Counted from the stretch's first letter, positions 27,319 to 37,495 are shown. The stretch is DNA of 64,000 nucleotides from Pseudemcibacter aquimaris (GCF_028869115.1 NZ_CP079800.1:2889501-2953500), one strand, 5' to 3'. Numbers and translations are program-made. Notes: generated from the letters alone by a model not told the origin.

Positions 27319-28188
27319 ATGAAAAATTGGGATGATATACGCATTTTCCTTGCAGTTGCACGCGCCGGCTCAATCACAGCAGGTGCAAAAATACTCGGAC
27401 TTGATCAAAGCACTGTGTCCAGACGACTTCAAACTATTGAAGAAAAAATCGGACAAAATTTATTCATCGGAACGGCCAAACGAAACACCCTAAGCCTTAC
27501 GGGTCAAAAATATTATGATGGCGCTTTAAGATTGGAAAAAGAAGTTGAACAAATCAATCAAACAATTTCCGCACATAATAACGAAGAAACTGGAACCATT
27601 CATGTGGTGACAACAGATATTCTTTCGAACCATTTAATACTATCGATCACTTCAGAATTTCTAAAACAGCATCCCAAAATTAATTTGAGAATTCATACAC
27701 AATCAATTGATCCAAATATGAAGAAAGGCGATGTTGCATTATTTGCGACAAACAACCCCAAGGAAGATTTATTTGGCCGAAAATTAGCAACAGCCACCTT
27801 TGCGGCCTATGCATCGCAATCTTACTACGAAAGATATAAAAACGATCAAAATTCAATGGTGTGGTTAAATTGGGATGATGGTGCAGATAATCCAACCTGG
27901 CCGGCACTGGCACAGAATATTCCCGATGAAATGTGCAGATTAAGATGCGATTCCGTATCATCCTTACTTGAAGCCGTCCGCATGGGTATTGGTGCAACTA
28001 TTCTTCCATGTTTTATAGGAGAAAGTGACCCAACTCTTGCAAGGATAAATCCCGATAAAATCGTCAGCAGTCGTGACATATGGCTTTTGGTGCATGCAGA
28101 TTTACGACAAGTACCCAGAATTCGCACATTTTTGGATTTTTTTGCCGAACACATCAAATCTCAAAAACATATAATCGAAAGTAATTAA
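27319..28188 (+). CDS. LysR family transcription regulator
   Basis: The 289-residue regulator has an N-terminal winged helix-turn-helix (WDDIRIFLAVARAGSITAGA, then LGLDQSTVSRRLQTIEEKIG) and a periplasmic-binding-like effector domain from about residue 90. The effector domain is slightly short and holds GTIHVVTTDILSNHL and CDSVSSLLEAVRMGIGATIL. It is similar to the LysR group with a DUF4214-free single-pass effector domain, and the effector is unknown. Its 3' end faces csaA. The likely target is the divergent DUF1330 gene or itself. Confidence 0.92.
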   Translation: MKNWDDIRIFLAVARAGSITAGAKILGLDQSTVSRRLQTIEEKIGQNLFIGTAKRNTLSLTGQKYYDGALRLEKEVEQINQTISAHNNEETGTIHVVTTDILSNHLILSITSEFLKQHPKINLRIHTQSIDPNMKKGDVALFATNNPKEDLFGRKLATATFAAYASQSYYERYKNDQNSMVWLNWDDGADNPTWPALAQNIPDEMCRLRCDSVSSLLEAVRMGIGATILPCFIGESDPTLARINPDKIVSSRDIWLLVHADLRQVPRIRTFLDFFAEHIKSQKHIIESN

Positions 28189-28194
28189 TTTACG

Positions 28195-28536
28195 CTAGGC
28201 CAATCTAGCTCCATTAGGAACAGGTCGTTCCGGTTGCGCGATGATGACGGCACCATCATCATCATAAAAACCGGTAAGCAGGAATTCCGATTTGATAGGT
28301 CCTATTTGCATTGGCGGAAAATTAACCACGCCGACAATTTGGCGGCCAATAAGTTCTTCCGGTTTATAATGAACGGTAATTTGTGCACTTGATTTTTTAA
28401 TTCCCAGATCTCCACCAAAATCCACCCATACTTTATAGGCCGGCTTTCTTGCTTCCGGAAATTCTTCGGCGCGAACCACCGTTCCTACTTTTAATTCTAC
28501 CTTTTGAAAATCATCCCAGCTTATTGTGTCACTCAT
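28195..28536 (-). CDS. csaA: tRNA-binding protein, CsaA-like export chaperone
   Basis: The 113-residue protein is a stand-alone tRNA-binding OB-fold domain (EMAP-II type) with CsaA signatures: DDFQKVELKVGTVVRAEEFP, SSAQITVHYKPEELIGRQIV and GVVNFPPMQIGPIKSEFL. CsaA binds unfolded proteins and tRNA-like structures and dimerises. I set the start at the ATG 28536, which overlaps the TraB-family stop as TGATG; a GTG one codon earlier is also open. Coupling with the upstream TraB gene means one transcript. Confidence 0.92.
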   Translation of the reverse strand: MSDTISWDDFQKVELKVGTVVRAEEFPEARKPAYKVWVDFGGDLGIKKSSAQITVHYKPEELIGRQIVGVVNFPPMQIGPIKSEFLLTGFYDDDGAVIIAQPERPVPNGARLA

Positions 28537-29441
28537 CACTGTACCTTTTTAACATCATAACCTTTATCGCGTAACATTTTGATGACGCCATCATCACCCA
28601 CAAAATGGGCTGCCCCTGCTACAATCAATGTTGTTTGCTGTTTATTGATCAAATTCTCAATAACAGGGATCCAGCTCTGGTTCCGTTCAATTAGAAGTTT
28701 TTGATATACCTCTTCCTGCTTTTTCATGGGAACGATCAAAGTTTCCACCATTTTATCCTCGTCACCATCCGCCCAGGAATTAATCATTCCCATTGTGACT
28801 TCTTTGATATCCTGTAATTGCTGAAGTGTATCAATAAGCATGGCTGCCTGAACTTCAAGCGGGTGATCATAAAGTGTCTTCATCTGTGCTTCCAATGTTT
28901 CCAGTTCGGAAATTGGAATGTTTTTAGAGGTAGCAATACCATCAATATATTTATCGACACCTGATTCCGGGTTCCACCCTTCCCTAATGATTGCGCTTAC
29001 GGATAAAGCAACCGATGCAAACCATGGCTTAAAATTGACAACTGATGCCGCCGGAATACCGAATTCAGTTGCTTTTGTTTTCACGAATTCCAATTCTTCT
29101 GCACTCATATAATTACCAAGATTATCACCAGGTGTTAACATACCGTTCTGAAGTGTAATTTGCTGCGCTAATCTCTGCTTTTCCGGTGTCATATGAACCT
29201 CGAAAACAACTTCGTCGGCGTCATTAACGATATTCTCAATTCTGCCCTCGTACCATTTCACCTCTGGCGGAAGCAGATGAATTGAGCCGAGCATATAAGT
29301 TTTTGCCTCGCCCTTTTCAATCAGCCACATGGCTGGCGTCGCATTGATTGTTTCTTGTGCAATAGCAGAAATCACCATTACATGGAAAAAAATGACCGCG
29401 ATAAACACTCGTTTAAATTTTTGCAATAGACCCATCGTCAT
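28536..29441 (-). CDS. TraB/GumN family protein
   Basis: The 301-residue protein has an N-terminal signal or anchor (FIAVIFFHVMVISAIAQE) and then the TraB/GumN fold. It shows the GSIHLLPPEVKWYEGRIENI motif with the conserved His, DEVVFEVHM with the conserved Glu and, near the C-terminus, TTLIVAGAAHFVGDDGVI with the GxxH pair. These residues resemble the metal site of TIKI-like proteases, so it is probably a periplasmic metal-dependent hydrolase (inference). It is the first gene of a two-gene unit with csaA. Confidence 0.9.
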   Translation of the reverse strand: MTMGLLQKFKRVFIAVIFFHVMVISAIAQETINATPAMWLIEKGEAKTYMLGSIHLLPPEVKWYEGRIENIVNDADEVVFEVHMTPEKQRLAQQITLQNGMLTPGDNLGNYMSAEELEFVKTKATEFGIPAASVVNFKPWFASVALSVSAIIREGWNPESGVDKYIDGIATSKNIPISELETLEAQMKTLYDHPLEVQAAMLIDTLQQLQDIKEVTMGMINSWADGDEDKMVETLIVPMKKQEEVYQKLLIERNQSWIPVIENLINKQQTTLIVAGAAHFVGDDGVIKMLRDKGYDVKKVQ

Positions 29442-29561
29442 AATTCGATTCTTTCGAGATTAATAAAATTTTGATTTCATTGTTAATTTGACTTGTAAAT
29501 ATGTCAACTTATTGTCAAAATTTCTTTTAATTTTAATGCTTTATTTTATTGCTAATTATAC

Positions 29562-29590
29562 TTGCAATCACTTGAAATCCAAGCTATACA
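29562..29590 (+). promoter_or_regulatory. Sigma-70 promoter of rpmI-rplT
   Basis: TTGCAA and TATACA are separated by 17 bases. Transcription would start near 29597 and give a leader of about 90 bases before rpmI. Confidence 0.6.
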
Positions 29591-29602
29591 CCACCCTTCA
29601 TT

Positions 29603-29665
29603 GAGCGGTCTGGCCTGTTAGGGCATGCCTATTCGCTCGTAAAGCTTATCGATCTAGGTCGATTA
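29603..29665 (+). promoter_or_regulatory. Structured leader of rpmI-rplT (possible L20 autoregulation site)
   Basis: The predicted leader folds as GAGCG (29603-29607) pairing with CGCTC (29634-29638) around an inner GGC/GCC helix, followed by a small ATCGA/TCGAT stem near 29649-29664. In other bacteria L20 binds its own leader and represses translation. Such a role here is inference, because I do not recognise a described alphaproteobacterial family. Confidence 0.4.
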
Positions 29666-29686
29666 TTTATTTAGAAGGAAAGCTAA

Positions 29687-29884
29687 ATGCCCAAATTGAA
29701 GACGAAAAGTGGCGCGAAAAAACGCTTCAAACTTACCGCCTCAGGCAAAGTTAAGTCATCACAAGCTGGTAAACAGCACGGTATGATTAAACGCACAAAC
29801 AAACAAATTCGCAATCAACGTGGTACAACTGTTCTTAGTGACCAGGACGCACGTATTGTGAAAAAATTTATGCCTTACGGTTAA
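29687..29884 (+). CDS. rpmI: 50S ribosomal protein L35
   Basis: The 65-residue basic protein carries the L35 signature [20 protein letters not shown] and [18 protein letters not shown]. It has an agaagga ribosome binding site. It is followed after 12 bases by rplT, the conserved pair. Unlike in E. coli, infC is not directly upstream but 3.9 kb away, with a block of unrelated genes between. Confidence 0.98.
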   Translation: MPKLKTKSGAKKRFKLTASGKVKSSQAGKQHGMIKRTNKQIRNQRGTTVLSDQDARIVKKFMPYG

Positions 29885-29896
29885 TGGAGCAATAAC

Positions 29897-30253
29897 ATGG
29901 CACACGTAAAACGGGGTACAACAACTAAAGCCCGTCACAAAAAAGTTTTAAAAGCCGCTAAAGGTTACCGCGGTCGTCGTAAAAATACTATTCGCGTTGC
30001 GATGCAGGCTGTTGAAAAAGCAGGCCAATATGCATATCGCGACCGTAAAGTTAAGAAGCGCCAATTCCGCGCGCTATGGATCCAGCGTATTAACGCTGCG
30101 GCCCGCCTTGAAGGTTTAACATATTCACGATTTATGAACGGCCTAAAATTAGCAGGCGTCGAACTTGACCGTAAAGTTCTGGCTGACATAGCCGTTCGTG
30201 AACCAGCAGCATTTAAAGCAATCGCAGAACAAGCAAAATCTGCACTTGCATAA
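29897..30253 (+). CDS. rplT: 50S ribosomal protein L20
   Basis: The 118-residue protein is typical L20: [20 protein letters not shown], then [39 protein letters not shown] and [20 protein letters not shown]. It is an early 50S assembly protein and, in other bacteria, the autogenous repressor of its operon. It is co-transcribed with rpmI and ends at a clear terminator before pheS. Confidence 0.98.
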   Translation: MAHVKRGTTTKARHKKVLKAAKGYRGRRKNTIRVAMQAVEKAGQYAYRDRKVKKRQFRALWIQRINAAARLEGLTYSRFMNGLKLAGVELDRKVLADIAVREPAAFKAIAEQAKSALA

Positions 30254-30285
30254 GCTGAACCTCGGTTCAAAAAAATATCAAGTTT

Positions 30286-30321
30286 GAGGAGCCTGCCGCT
30301 TGGCAGTAGGCTCCTTTTTCT
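30286..30321 (+). terminator. Intrinsic terminator of rpmI-rplT
   Basis: The stem GGAGCCT/AGGCTCC with an inner GCC/GGC helix is followed by TTTTTC. It is a strong terminator or attenuator ahead of pheS-pheT, 50 bases upstream of the pheS ATG. Confidence 0.88.
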
Positions 30322-30369
30322 TTAAATTCAGTTTAAATTATTTTTATTAAATTATTTGGGTAGGAAACA

Positions 30370-31461
30370 ATGCAGGACCTCCAATCACTGGAAACGGAAA
30401 TCACCGCGAATATTACCGCGGCTTCAGATATGGATGCGCTAGAGGCGCTCAGGATTGCTGAGCTTGGCAAAAAAGGACGTGTCAGTCTATTAATGCGCGA
30501 GCTGGGCAAAATGACTGTCGAAGAAAAGAAAGAATTTGGCCCAAAATTAAATCAACTTAAAAATTCTTTAAATGGTGCCATTGTTAACCGCAAAGAAGAA
30601 TTAGAAACTGAAGAGCTTAATAAAAAGTTAGAAGAAGAACGCGTTGACATCACCCTTTCACGCGCGAATGAGGAAAACGGTAGCATTCACCCGATCACCC
30701 AAGTGATTGATGAAGTAACCGAAATTTTCACTGAAATGGGCTTCAGTGTGGCAGAAGGTCCAGAGATTGAAGAAGATTTCTATAACTTCACGGCGCTTAA
30801 TATTCCGGAATCACACCCTGCCCGTCAAATGCATGATACATTCTATTTCCCGGAAGACGACGAAGGTAACCGTAAAGTACTTCGCACACATACATCCCCA
30901 GTGCAAATTCGTACGATGATGGCGGGTGAACCACCTTACCGCATTATTGCGCCGGGCCGCACATACAGAAACGACAGCGACGCAACACACACACCAATGT
31001 TCCATCAGGTAGAAGCCCTTGTGATTGATAAAGATATCCATATGGGTCATCTGAAATGGTGTATTGAGGAATTTGCACGCAAATTCTTTGAAATTGATGA
31101 CGTAAAAATTCGTTTCCGCCCAAGCTATTTCCCGTTCACGGAACCATCCGCGGAAGTGGACATCGGTTGCTCGTTTAAAGACGGCGAAGTACTTATCGGA
31201 GAAGGCGATGATTGGCTCGAAATTATGGGTTGTGGCATGGTCAATGAACGCGTTCTTGAAAATGTAAACCTTGATCCGAAAGAATACCAAGGATTTGCAT
31301 TCGGTCTTGGTCTTGACCGTATTGCAATGCTTAAATGGGGTATTCCGGATTTACGTGATTTCTTCGCGGCTGATCTTCGTTGGTTAAAACATTATGGTTT
31401 CCAAGCATTGGATATCCCGTCACTCAGTACAAGATCCTCAAGCGTAAAGGGGAGTAAATAA
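30370..31461 (+). CDS. pheS: Phenylalanine-tRNA ligase alpha subunit
   Basis: The 363-residue catalytic subunit has an N-terminal coiled coil (residues 1-90) and class II motifs: SHPARQMHDTFYF with motif 1 context, LRTHTSPVQIRTM, motif 2 YRNDSDATHTPMFHQVEAL near residues 200-220, and motif 3 GFAFGLGLDRIAMLKWG near 310-325. It pairs with PheT to form the heterotetramer. The pheT ATG follows after one base. Confidence 0.98.
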   Translation: MQDLQSLETEITANITAASDMDALEALRIAELGKKGRVSLLMRELGKMTVEEKKEFGPKLNQLKNSLNGAIVNRKEELETEELNKKLEEERVDITLSRANEENGSIHPITQVIDEVTEIFTEMGFSVAEGPEIEEDFYNFTALNIPESHPARQMHDTFYFPEDDEGNRKVLRTHTSPVQIRTMMAGEPPYRIIAPGRTYRNDSDATHTPMFHQVEALVIDKDIHMGHLKWCIEEFARKFFEIDDVKIRFRPSYFPFTEPSAEVDIGCSFKDGEVLIGEGDDWLEIMGCGMVNERVLENVNLDPKEYQGFAFGLGLDRIAMLKWGIPDLRDFFAADLRWLKHYGFQALDIPSLSTRSSSVKGSK

Positions 31462-31462
31462 A

Positions 31463-33853
31463 ATGAAATTCACACTATCCTGGCTTAAAACATATCTTGA
31501 TACAGATGCTGATCTGAACACAATTTCTGAAACCTTAACTGCAATTGGACTTGAGGTCGAAGAGGTCAATGACCCAACAGAAGCCCTAAAACCATTCGTA
31601 ATTGCAAAAATCGAAGAAGCGGTTCAACATCCAAATGCCGATAAATTACGTGTTTGTACTGTTAATAACGGAAGCGAAACAATTCAGGTTGTTTGCGGCG
31701 CACATAACGCAAAAACCGGCTTGATCGGTGCATTTGCACCAAATGGCTGCACCATTCCGGATAGCGGAATGAAGCTGAAACCAACCAACATCCGCGGTGT
31801 TGATAGTAATGGTATGATGTGTTCCGAACGCGAACTTGGTCTTGGTGATGATCATGACGGCATTATTGAATTGCCGGATGATGCACCTGTTGGCGTGAGT
31901 TTTGCGGAATATGCCAAACTGAATGATCCAATGATTGAAATTGCCATCACGCCAAACCATCAGGATGCCCTTGGTGTTTATGGTATCGCACGCGATCTCG
32001 CGGCGGCTGGTCTTGGCACCCTAAAAAAACCAGACACATCAAAGGTTGAAGGCAAATTTGAAAGCCCGATTAAAGTGAACATCGAAAGCAATGATGCTTG
32101 TCCTGTTTTCGCTGGTCGTTATATCCGCGGCGTTAAAAATGGCCCTTCCCCTGAATGGATGCAACGTCGTCTAATATCACTGGGAATGAAGCCGATTTCA
32201 GCGCTCGTAGATATTACAAACTTCCTGACCCACGATTATGGACGCCCGCTTCATGTATTTGATGCCGATAACATCAAAGGCGACCTAACCATCCGTCTAT
32301 CCAAATCTGGTGAAACGCTCGTGGCACTTGATGAAAAAGAACATACCTTTGACGATGAAGCCTGCATTATCGCTGATGATAACGGCATCAGTTCCATCGG
32401 TGGCATCATGGGCGGCGAAAACAGCGGCACTTATGATGATACAACCAATGTATTTCTTGAATGCGCGTGGTTTGATCCAATCCGCACGGCGATGACGGGT
32501 CGTAAACTGAATATCGAAAGTGATGCCCGTTACCGTTTTGAACGCGGTGTTGATCCGGCTACTGTTGAAGATGGTATTGAACTTGCAACACGCCTTATTC
32601 TTGATATGTGTGGTGGTGAGCCAAGCGAAGTGTACCTCGCAGGTGAAGCCCCAACCATTAGCAAAACTTTGACGATGCGTCCGGAACGTGTCGCTGAACT
32701 TGGTGGTGTTGACATTGAAAAATCGGACGTTATTTCAATTCTAGAACGCCTTGATTTCAAAGTTGAAGATAACGGTGCAACACTTGAGGTCACAACACCA
32801 TCATGGCGCTGTGATATCGACCGCGAACCTGACCTGGTTGAAGAAGTATTACGTATCCACGGTTATGATAAAATCCGTGTTGAGCCATTACCGGCTTCAT
32901 CACGTGATATTGTCACTGGCCTTAACCCGATGCAACGCCGCATTCGTATGGCGAAACGCACAGCGGCTGGCCTTGGTTTACGTGAAGCTGTGACATGGTC
33001 ATTTATCCCGAGTGAGCATGCAAAAATTTTCGGCGATCTCGCATCAAATATGGTTCTGGATAATCCGGTTAGTTCTGATTTGGATGCCATGCGCCCTAAC
33101 CTGCTTCCGAACCTGATTACGGCGGCTGGGCGTAATGTGGACCGTGGTTTTAAAAATGTTGCGCTTTTTGAAGCTGGCAATCAATTCCTGTCCGATACAC
33201 CAGAAGGACAACAATATGTGCTTGCTGGTATTCGTCGCGGTGAAAATCATGACCGTCACTGGAAAGATGCACCGTCATCTGTTGACGTATATGATGCTAA
33301 GGCAGACGCAATGGCAATCCTTAAGGCTATCGGCGTAAATGCCGATAATGCACAGGTCGTTGCGGAAGCACCAGATTGGTATCACCCGGGCAGAAGCGGT
33401 GTTATTCGTCTTGGCCCTAAAAATATTATGGCGTATTTCGGTGAAATTCACCCGGCCGTTCTTAAAAAGCTTGATGTGACCGGTCCACTGATTGGTTTTG
33501 AAATTATGCTTGGCAACATTCCATTACCAAGGTCAAAATCTGGCAACAGCCGTGGGCCGCTTAAATCATCTGATTATCAAGCGGTTGAACGTGATTTCGC
33601 ATTTGTTGTTGATAAAGATCTGCCTGCTGAACAGATTATAAAAGTAGTAGGCAGTGCTGATAAAAAGCTTATCGATAACATTAATGTCTTTGATGTTTAT
33701 TGGGGTAAAGGCATCGATGATGATAAGAAATCTGTTGCTGTTAATGTGCGTTTCCAACCAATGGACCGCACCATGACAGATGATGAAATCGAATCACTAA
33801 GACAGAAAATTATCGATCTTGTCGCGAAAAAAGCAGGCGGAACACTAAGGTAG
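31463..33853 (+). CDS. pheT: Phenylalanine-tRNA ligase beta subunit
   Basis: The 796-residue subunit is full length. It has an N-terminal tRNA-binding EMAP-like domain (about 40-150: KPFVIAKIEEAVQHPNADKL), the B3/B4 editing domain (about 210-380), the B5 domain (about 400-470, LTMRPERVAELGG), the catalytic-like core, and the C-terminal ferredoxin-fold anticodon-binding domain (YQAVERDFAFVVDKDLPAEQ to the end). It is coupled to pheS with a ggggag ribosome binding site. Confidence 0.98.
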   Translation: MKFTLSWLKTYLDTDADLNTISETLTAIGLEVEEVNDPTEALKPFVIAKIEEAVQHPNADKLRVCTVNNGSETIQVVCGAHNAKTGLIGAFAPNGCTIPDSGMKLKPTNIRGVDSNGMMCSERELGLGDDHDGIIELPDDAPVGVSFAEYAKLNDPMIEIAITPNHQDALGVYGIARDLAAAGLGTLKKPDTSKVEGKFESPIKVNIESNDACPVFAGRYIRGVKNGPSPEWMQRRLISLGMKPISALVDITNFLTHDYGRPLHVFDADNIKGDLTIRLSKSGETLVALDEKEHTFDDEACIIADDNGISSIGGIMGGENSGTYDDTTNVFLECAWFDPIRTAMTGRKLNIESDARYRFERGVDPATVEDGIELATRLILDMCGGEPSEVYLAGEAPTISKTLTMRPERVAELGGVDIEKSDVISILERLDFKVEDNGATLEVTTPSWRCDIDREPDLVEEVLRIHGYDKIRVEPLPASSRDIVTGLNPMQRRIRMAKRTAAGLGLREAVTWSFIPSEHAKIFGDLASNMVLDNPVSSDLDAMRPNLLPNLITAAGRNVDRGFKNVALFEAGNQFLSDTPEGQQYVLAGIRRGENHDRHWKDAPSSVDVYDAKADAMAILKAIGVNADNAQVVAEAPDWYHPGRSGVIRLGPKNIMAYFGEIHPAVLKKLDVTGPLIGFEIMLGNIPLPRSKSGNSRGPLKSSDYQAVERDFAFVVDKDLPAEQIIKVVGSADKKLIDNINVFDVYWGKGIDDDKKSVAVNVRFQPMDRTMTDDEIESLRQKIIDLVAKKAGGTLR

Positions 33854-33950
33854 CCGCCGTTTTTAAGAGATAACGTTATATATTAACCATATATAAAGAT
33901 CATGTTATTATAGTACCCACAGTAGAAATTTCGAGTGGGTACTATTTACA

Positions 33951-34937
33951 ATGGCCGGACAAGAAGAACAAAAAGTTCCAATGAAATGGCGCATGAAAGC
34001 CTGGTGGGAGGGCTATGACCTTGATGATGTCAGGGCAGCGTTAGCCAGTGGCAACGACGTTGAAGAAGAACTTCAGAAACAGGCTGAGCCAGAACCAAAG
34101 TTGGAAACGGAAACGCGGGAATTAGAAGGCCGCACTCCGGACGCTCTTGTTTGGGATAATCAGCGACTTGAAACCGCACAACTTATATGGGGTGAGGGTT
34201 ATTGTGGTCCTGGTGGTTCCGAATATGTGACCAGTATGTCAAAACTTCTTGGTATGACCCCTAAAATGAGTGTCGCCGTTATTGGCGCTGGTCTTGGTGG
34301 ACCCTCACGAGTTCTCGCCGAAGAGTTTGGTGCATGGATCACTGGTTTCGAAGAATCTGAACAACTCGCCGAAAGAGGTATGGAACTTTCCACCAAAGCG
34401 GGCCTTGAAAGCAAAGCCCCTATTCAGCATTACGATCCAAACGGTAAAAACCCCTTTGAAAGAACGTTTGACCGCGCCTATTCCAAAGAGGCCTTATACA
34501 CGGTTGATGATAAACCAAGACTATTAAAAAGTGTTTTTGAAAACTTAAAAGACAGCGGTCTTTTCCTGATTAACGATTATACGCTCGCAAGTATGGATTC
34601 TCTTGGTAATAAAGACGTTCAGAAATGGTTACGTCAGGAACCGACACAACCATTCCCAATTCCTAATGAAATCATGGAACAACTGCTGACTGATTGTGGT
34701 TATGTGCTGCGCGTAAACGAAGACATCACAGATCAATATATCGATATGATTGCTCGCAGCTGGGCTGGTGTCAGTGACGTGATTGAAAGCCTTCATAATC
34801 ATCCTGAAGATAAATCTGAAACCATTCAAAGATTGGTAAAAGAGGCAGAATTCTGGATGCTCAGATCAAAGATTATGAAAGAAGGACACGTCAGAGCATG
34901 GCGTTTTCTGGCGTATAAGCCCTCTGAGATTAAATAA
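33951..34937 (+). CDS. SAM-dependent methyltransferase of unknown substrate
   Basis: The 328-residue protein has an acidic N-terminal helical extension (about 1-65, WWEGYDLDDVRAALASGNDV, then a run rich in E and P) and a methyltransferase domain with motif I VAVIGAGLGGPSRVLAEEFG near residues 107-126, an acidic end of strand 2 in ITGFEESE, and FDRAYSKEALYTVDDKPRLL as motif II. The extension and the motif I context (LIWGEGYCGPGGSEY, as in small-molecule methyltransferases) suggest a lipid or amine substrate, which is inference. It lies between pheT and lepA and may be transcribed with them. Confidence 0.83.
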   Translation: MAGQEEQKVPMKWRMKAWWEGYDLDDVRAALASGNDVEEELQKQAEPEPKLETETRELEGRTPDALVWDNQRLETAQLIWGEGYCGPGGSEYVTSMSKLLGMTPKMSVAVIGAGLGGPSRVLAEEFGAWITGFEESEQLAERGMELSTKAGLESKAPIQHYDPNGKNPFERTFDRAYSKEALYTVDDKPRLLKSVFENLKDSGLFLINDYTLASMDSLGNKDVQKWLRQEPTQPFPIPNEIMEQLLTDCGYVLRVNEDITDQYIDMIARSWAGVSDVIESLHNHPEDKSETIQRLVKEAEFWMLRSKIMKEGHVRAWRFLAYKPSEIK

Positions 34938-35019
34938 TCGGCAATTATCGTTGTAATTTCTCATAAATATAGCTCAGCAGACTTGTATGTTATGGCTAAC
35001 TAATGATAAAAGCCCCTTC

Positions 35020-36825
35020 ATGACAGATTTATCGCACATAAGAAATTTTTCCATCGTTGCCCATATTGACCATGGGAAATCGACCCTTGCTGACCGTATG
35101 ATTCAATTCTGCGGCGGATTATCCGACCGTGAAATGAAGGAACAGGTCCTTGATAACATGGATATCGAGCGCGAACGCGGCATTACTATTAAAGCACAAA
35201 CGGTGCGTTTGGAATATACCGCGAAGAACGGCGAAACTTATGTGCTAAACTTAATGGATACACCGGGCCATGTTGACTTCTCTTACGAAGTAAGTCGCTG
35301 TCTTTACGCCTGCGAAGGATCAATCCTTGTTGTTGATGCCAGTCAGGGCGTAGAAGCACAAACCCTTGCCAATGTATATCAGGCAATCGACAATGATCAC
35401 GAACTGGTTCCAGTGTTAAATAAAATCGATCTGCCCGCCGCAGAGCCAGAACAGGTTCGTGCCCAGATCGAAGATGTGATCGGTATTGATGCATCCGGCG
35501 CCATCAGCGTTTCTGCGAAAACCGGTGTCGGCATCGAAGAAATGATGGAAAGCATTGTTGAAATTCTACCTCCACCTGAAGGGGATGATACGGCACCGTT
35601 AAAAGCACTGCTTGTGGATAGTTGGTATGACACATACCTTGGGGTGATGGTTCTTGTGCGCATCATTGATGGCAAGCTTAAAAAAGGCATGCGTGTGAAA
35701 ATGATGAATGCGGATTCGGATCATCTTATTGACCGTGTCGGCGTCTTTAAACCAAAAGATACTCTTGTTGATGAACTTGGCCCGGGCGAAGTTGGTTTCT
35801 TCACTGCCTCCATTAAAGAAGTATCACAAACACACGTTGGTGATACGGTTACCGAATTTAAAAATGAAACCCCCGAAGCCCTTCCCGGCTTTAAACCAGT
35901 TCAAAGTGTGGTTTTCTGTGGATTATTCCCTGCGGATGCTGCGGACTTCGAAGCCCTTCGCGAAAGCATGCATAAATTGCGCCTTAATGATGCCAGTTTC
36001 GAATTTGAAACCGAAACATCAGCGGCCCTTGGATACGGTTTCCGTTGTGGTTTCCTCGGTATGCTTCATCTGGAGATCATCCAGGAACGCCTGATGCGTG
36101 AATTTGATCTTGATATCATCACTACATCACCAAGCGTTATTTATAAACTTCACATGAATAAAGGCGAAGTCACTGAACTGCATAATCCGGCCGATATGCC
36201 GGATGTGACCCTAATCAGCCATATGGAAGAACCATGGATCAAGGCAACAATACTTGTGCCCGATGAATATTTGGGTGCGGTTCTTACTCTTTGTCAGGAA
36301 AAACGTGGCGAACAAATCGAGCTCACATATGCCGGCACCCGCGCCATGGTTGTTTATAGCTTGCCTCTAAACGAAGTTGTTTATGATTTCTATGACAAGC
36401 TCAAATCAATCACACGTGGATATGCCAGTTTCGATTATCAAATGGATGAATATCGCGAAGGCGACCTTGTAAAACTTTCCATTCTCGTAAATGCAGAACC
36501 TGTTGATGCGCTTAGTATGATGGTGCACCGTAGTCAGGCCGAATATCGCGGTAGAGCGCTTTGTGAACGCTTAAAAGACCTAATCCCACGCCAACTGTTT
36601 AAAATTCCAATTCAGGCAGCCATTGGCGGAAAAATCATCGCCCGTGAAACCATCAGCGCCATGCGTAAAGACGTAACCGCCAAATGTTATGGCGGTGACA
36701 TCAGTCGTAAACGCAAGCTGCTTGAAAAACAGAAAAAAGGTAAGAAGAAAATGCGCCAATACGGGAAAGTGGATATCCCGCATGAGGCCTTCATCGCCGC
36801 TCTTAAAATGGGCGACGATAAGTAG
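35020..36825 (+). CDS. lepA: Elongation factor 4 (LepA), back-translocating ribosomal GTPase
   Basis: I chose ATG 35020 (601 residues, [20 protein letters not shown]), the usual LepA N-terminus. An upstream in-frame ATG at 34987 would add 11 atypical residues. The GTPase domain has G1 [10 protein letters not shown]2 RGIT, G3 DTPGHVDF, G4 NKID and G5-like SAKTG. The EF-G-like domains follow, with the unique LepA C-terminal domain ([15 protein letters not shown], then [18 protein letters not shown]). LepA acts on stalled ribosomes. The ribosome binding site is weak. Confidence 0.96.
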   Translation: MTDLSHIRNFSIVAHIDHGKSTLADRMIQFCGGLSDREMKEQVLDNMDIERERGITIKAQTVRLEYTAKNGETYVLNLMDTPGHVDFSYEVSRCLYACEGSILVVDASQGVEAQTLANVYQAIDNDHELVPVLNKIDLPAAEPEQVRAQIEDVIGIDASGAISVSAKTGVGIEEMMESIVEILPPPEGDDTAPLKALLVDSWYDTYLGVMVLVRIIDGKLKKGMRVKMMNADSDHLIDRVGVFKPKDTLVDELGPGEVGFFTASIKEVSQTHVGDTVTEFKNETPEALPGFKPVQSVVFCGLFPADAADFEALRESMHKLRLNDASFEFETETSAALGYGFRCGFLGMLHLEIIQERLMREFDLDIITTSPSVIYKLHMNKGEVTELHNPADMPDVTLISHMEEPWIKATILVPDEYLGAVLTLCQEKRGEQIELTYAGTRAMVVYSLPLNEVVYDFYDKLKSITRGYASFDYQMDEYREGDLVKLSILVNAEPVDALSMMVHRSQAEYRGRALCERLKDLIPRQLFKIPIQAAIGGKIIARETISAMRKDVTAKCYGGDISRKRKLLEKQKKGKKKMRQYGKVDIPHEAFIAALKMGDDK

Positions 36826-36826
36826 G

Positions 36827-37027
36827 CTATTCGCTTTTTTCTTCACTTTTGCATGTTCTGATCCCAAGCGCCGTATAGATCGGACAGGAACTTAAAATCC
36901 CTGTTAACAGGAATATAGCACCAAGCCATCCCCATGGGCCGACCGTTCCTGAATAGGCAAGATACATTAAGAGTGCCCCAAGGATAATTCTGGCTAAACG
37001 ATCAATCGATCCGACATTTGCTTTCAT
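36827..37027 (-). CDS. DUF2892 family membrane protein
   Basis: The 66-residue protein has two hydrophobic helices after the family start MKANVGSIDRLARIILGALL, with a conserved SCPIYTALGIRTC segment holding two Cys. DUF2892 proteins are small inner-membrane proteins often linked to rhodanese or YgaP sulfur proteins. No such partner is next to it here. It is convergent with lepA, one base between stops. Confidence 0.9.
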   Translation of the reverse strand: MKANVGSIDRLARIILGALLMYLAYSGTVGPWGWLGAIFLLTGILSSCPIYTALGIRTCKSEEKSE

Positions 37028-37125
37028 AACATTTTCCTATGTTTAATTTCATATAAGCCGTTATGTAACGAAATCACCAAAAGCTGAATTGATCAAAATC
37101 AAAAATTTACCAAAACCACAAAAAA

Positions 37126-37158
37126 AATCCCGACTGATATTTCAGACGGGATTTTCTA
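37126..37158 (-). terminator. Intrinsic terminator of rpmF
   Basis: The stem AATCCCG/CGGGATT with a 14-base loop, followed on the minus strand by a run of T, terminates rpmF. Four T on the plus-strand side make it weakly bidirectional. Confidence 0.8.
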
Positions 37159-37180
37159 TAAATCTTTATTGCCTTAACGA

Positions 37181-37366
37181 TTAATAATCGTCATTTGGCT
37201 CCAGGATTTGACGGCCACGATATTTACCTGTGCTTAGGTCAATGTGGTGACGACGGCGAAGCTCACCGCTTTCCTGGTCTTCCACATATGTGTCAACGCT
37301 TAAACTGTCGTGTGAACGACGGTTACCACGACGGTGTGGTGATACTTTTCTCTTTGGAACTGCCAT
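37181..37366 (-). CDS. rpmF: 50S ribosomal protein L32
   Basis: The 61-residue basic protein is the long alphaproteobacterial form of L32: [20 protein letters not shown], then [19 protein letters not shown]. The CxxC zinc motif seen in some L32 is absent, as is usual in this group. It is a single gene with its own terminator and is not followed by fatty-acid genes. Confidence 0.96.
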   Translation of the reverse strand: MAVPKRKVSPHRRGNRRSHDSLSVDTYVEDQESGELRRRHHIDLSTGKYRGRQILEPNDDY

Positions 37367-37495
37367 TTTATTTTCCTAATATCTTAAAAGACCACACTTA
37401 AGGGTCCTGAATCTCAAAAACAGTGTCTTATCGTTAAACTTGGGTCTAATGTCAAGTGTTTCTTGGAAAATCGAACGAATATTAGGCAATCTTTG

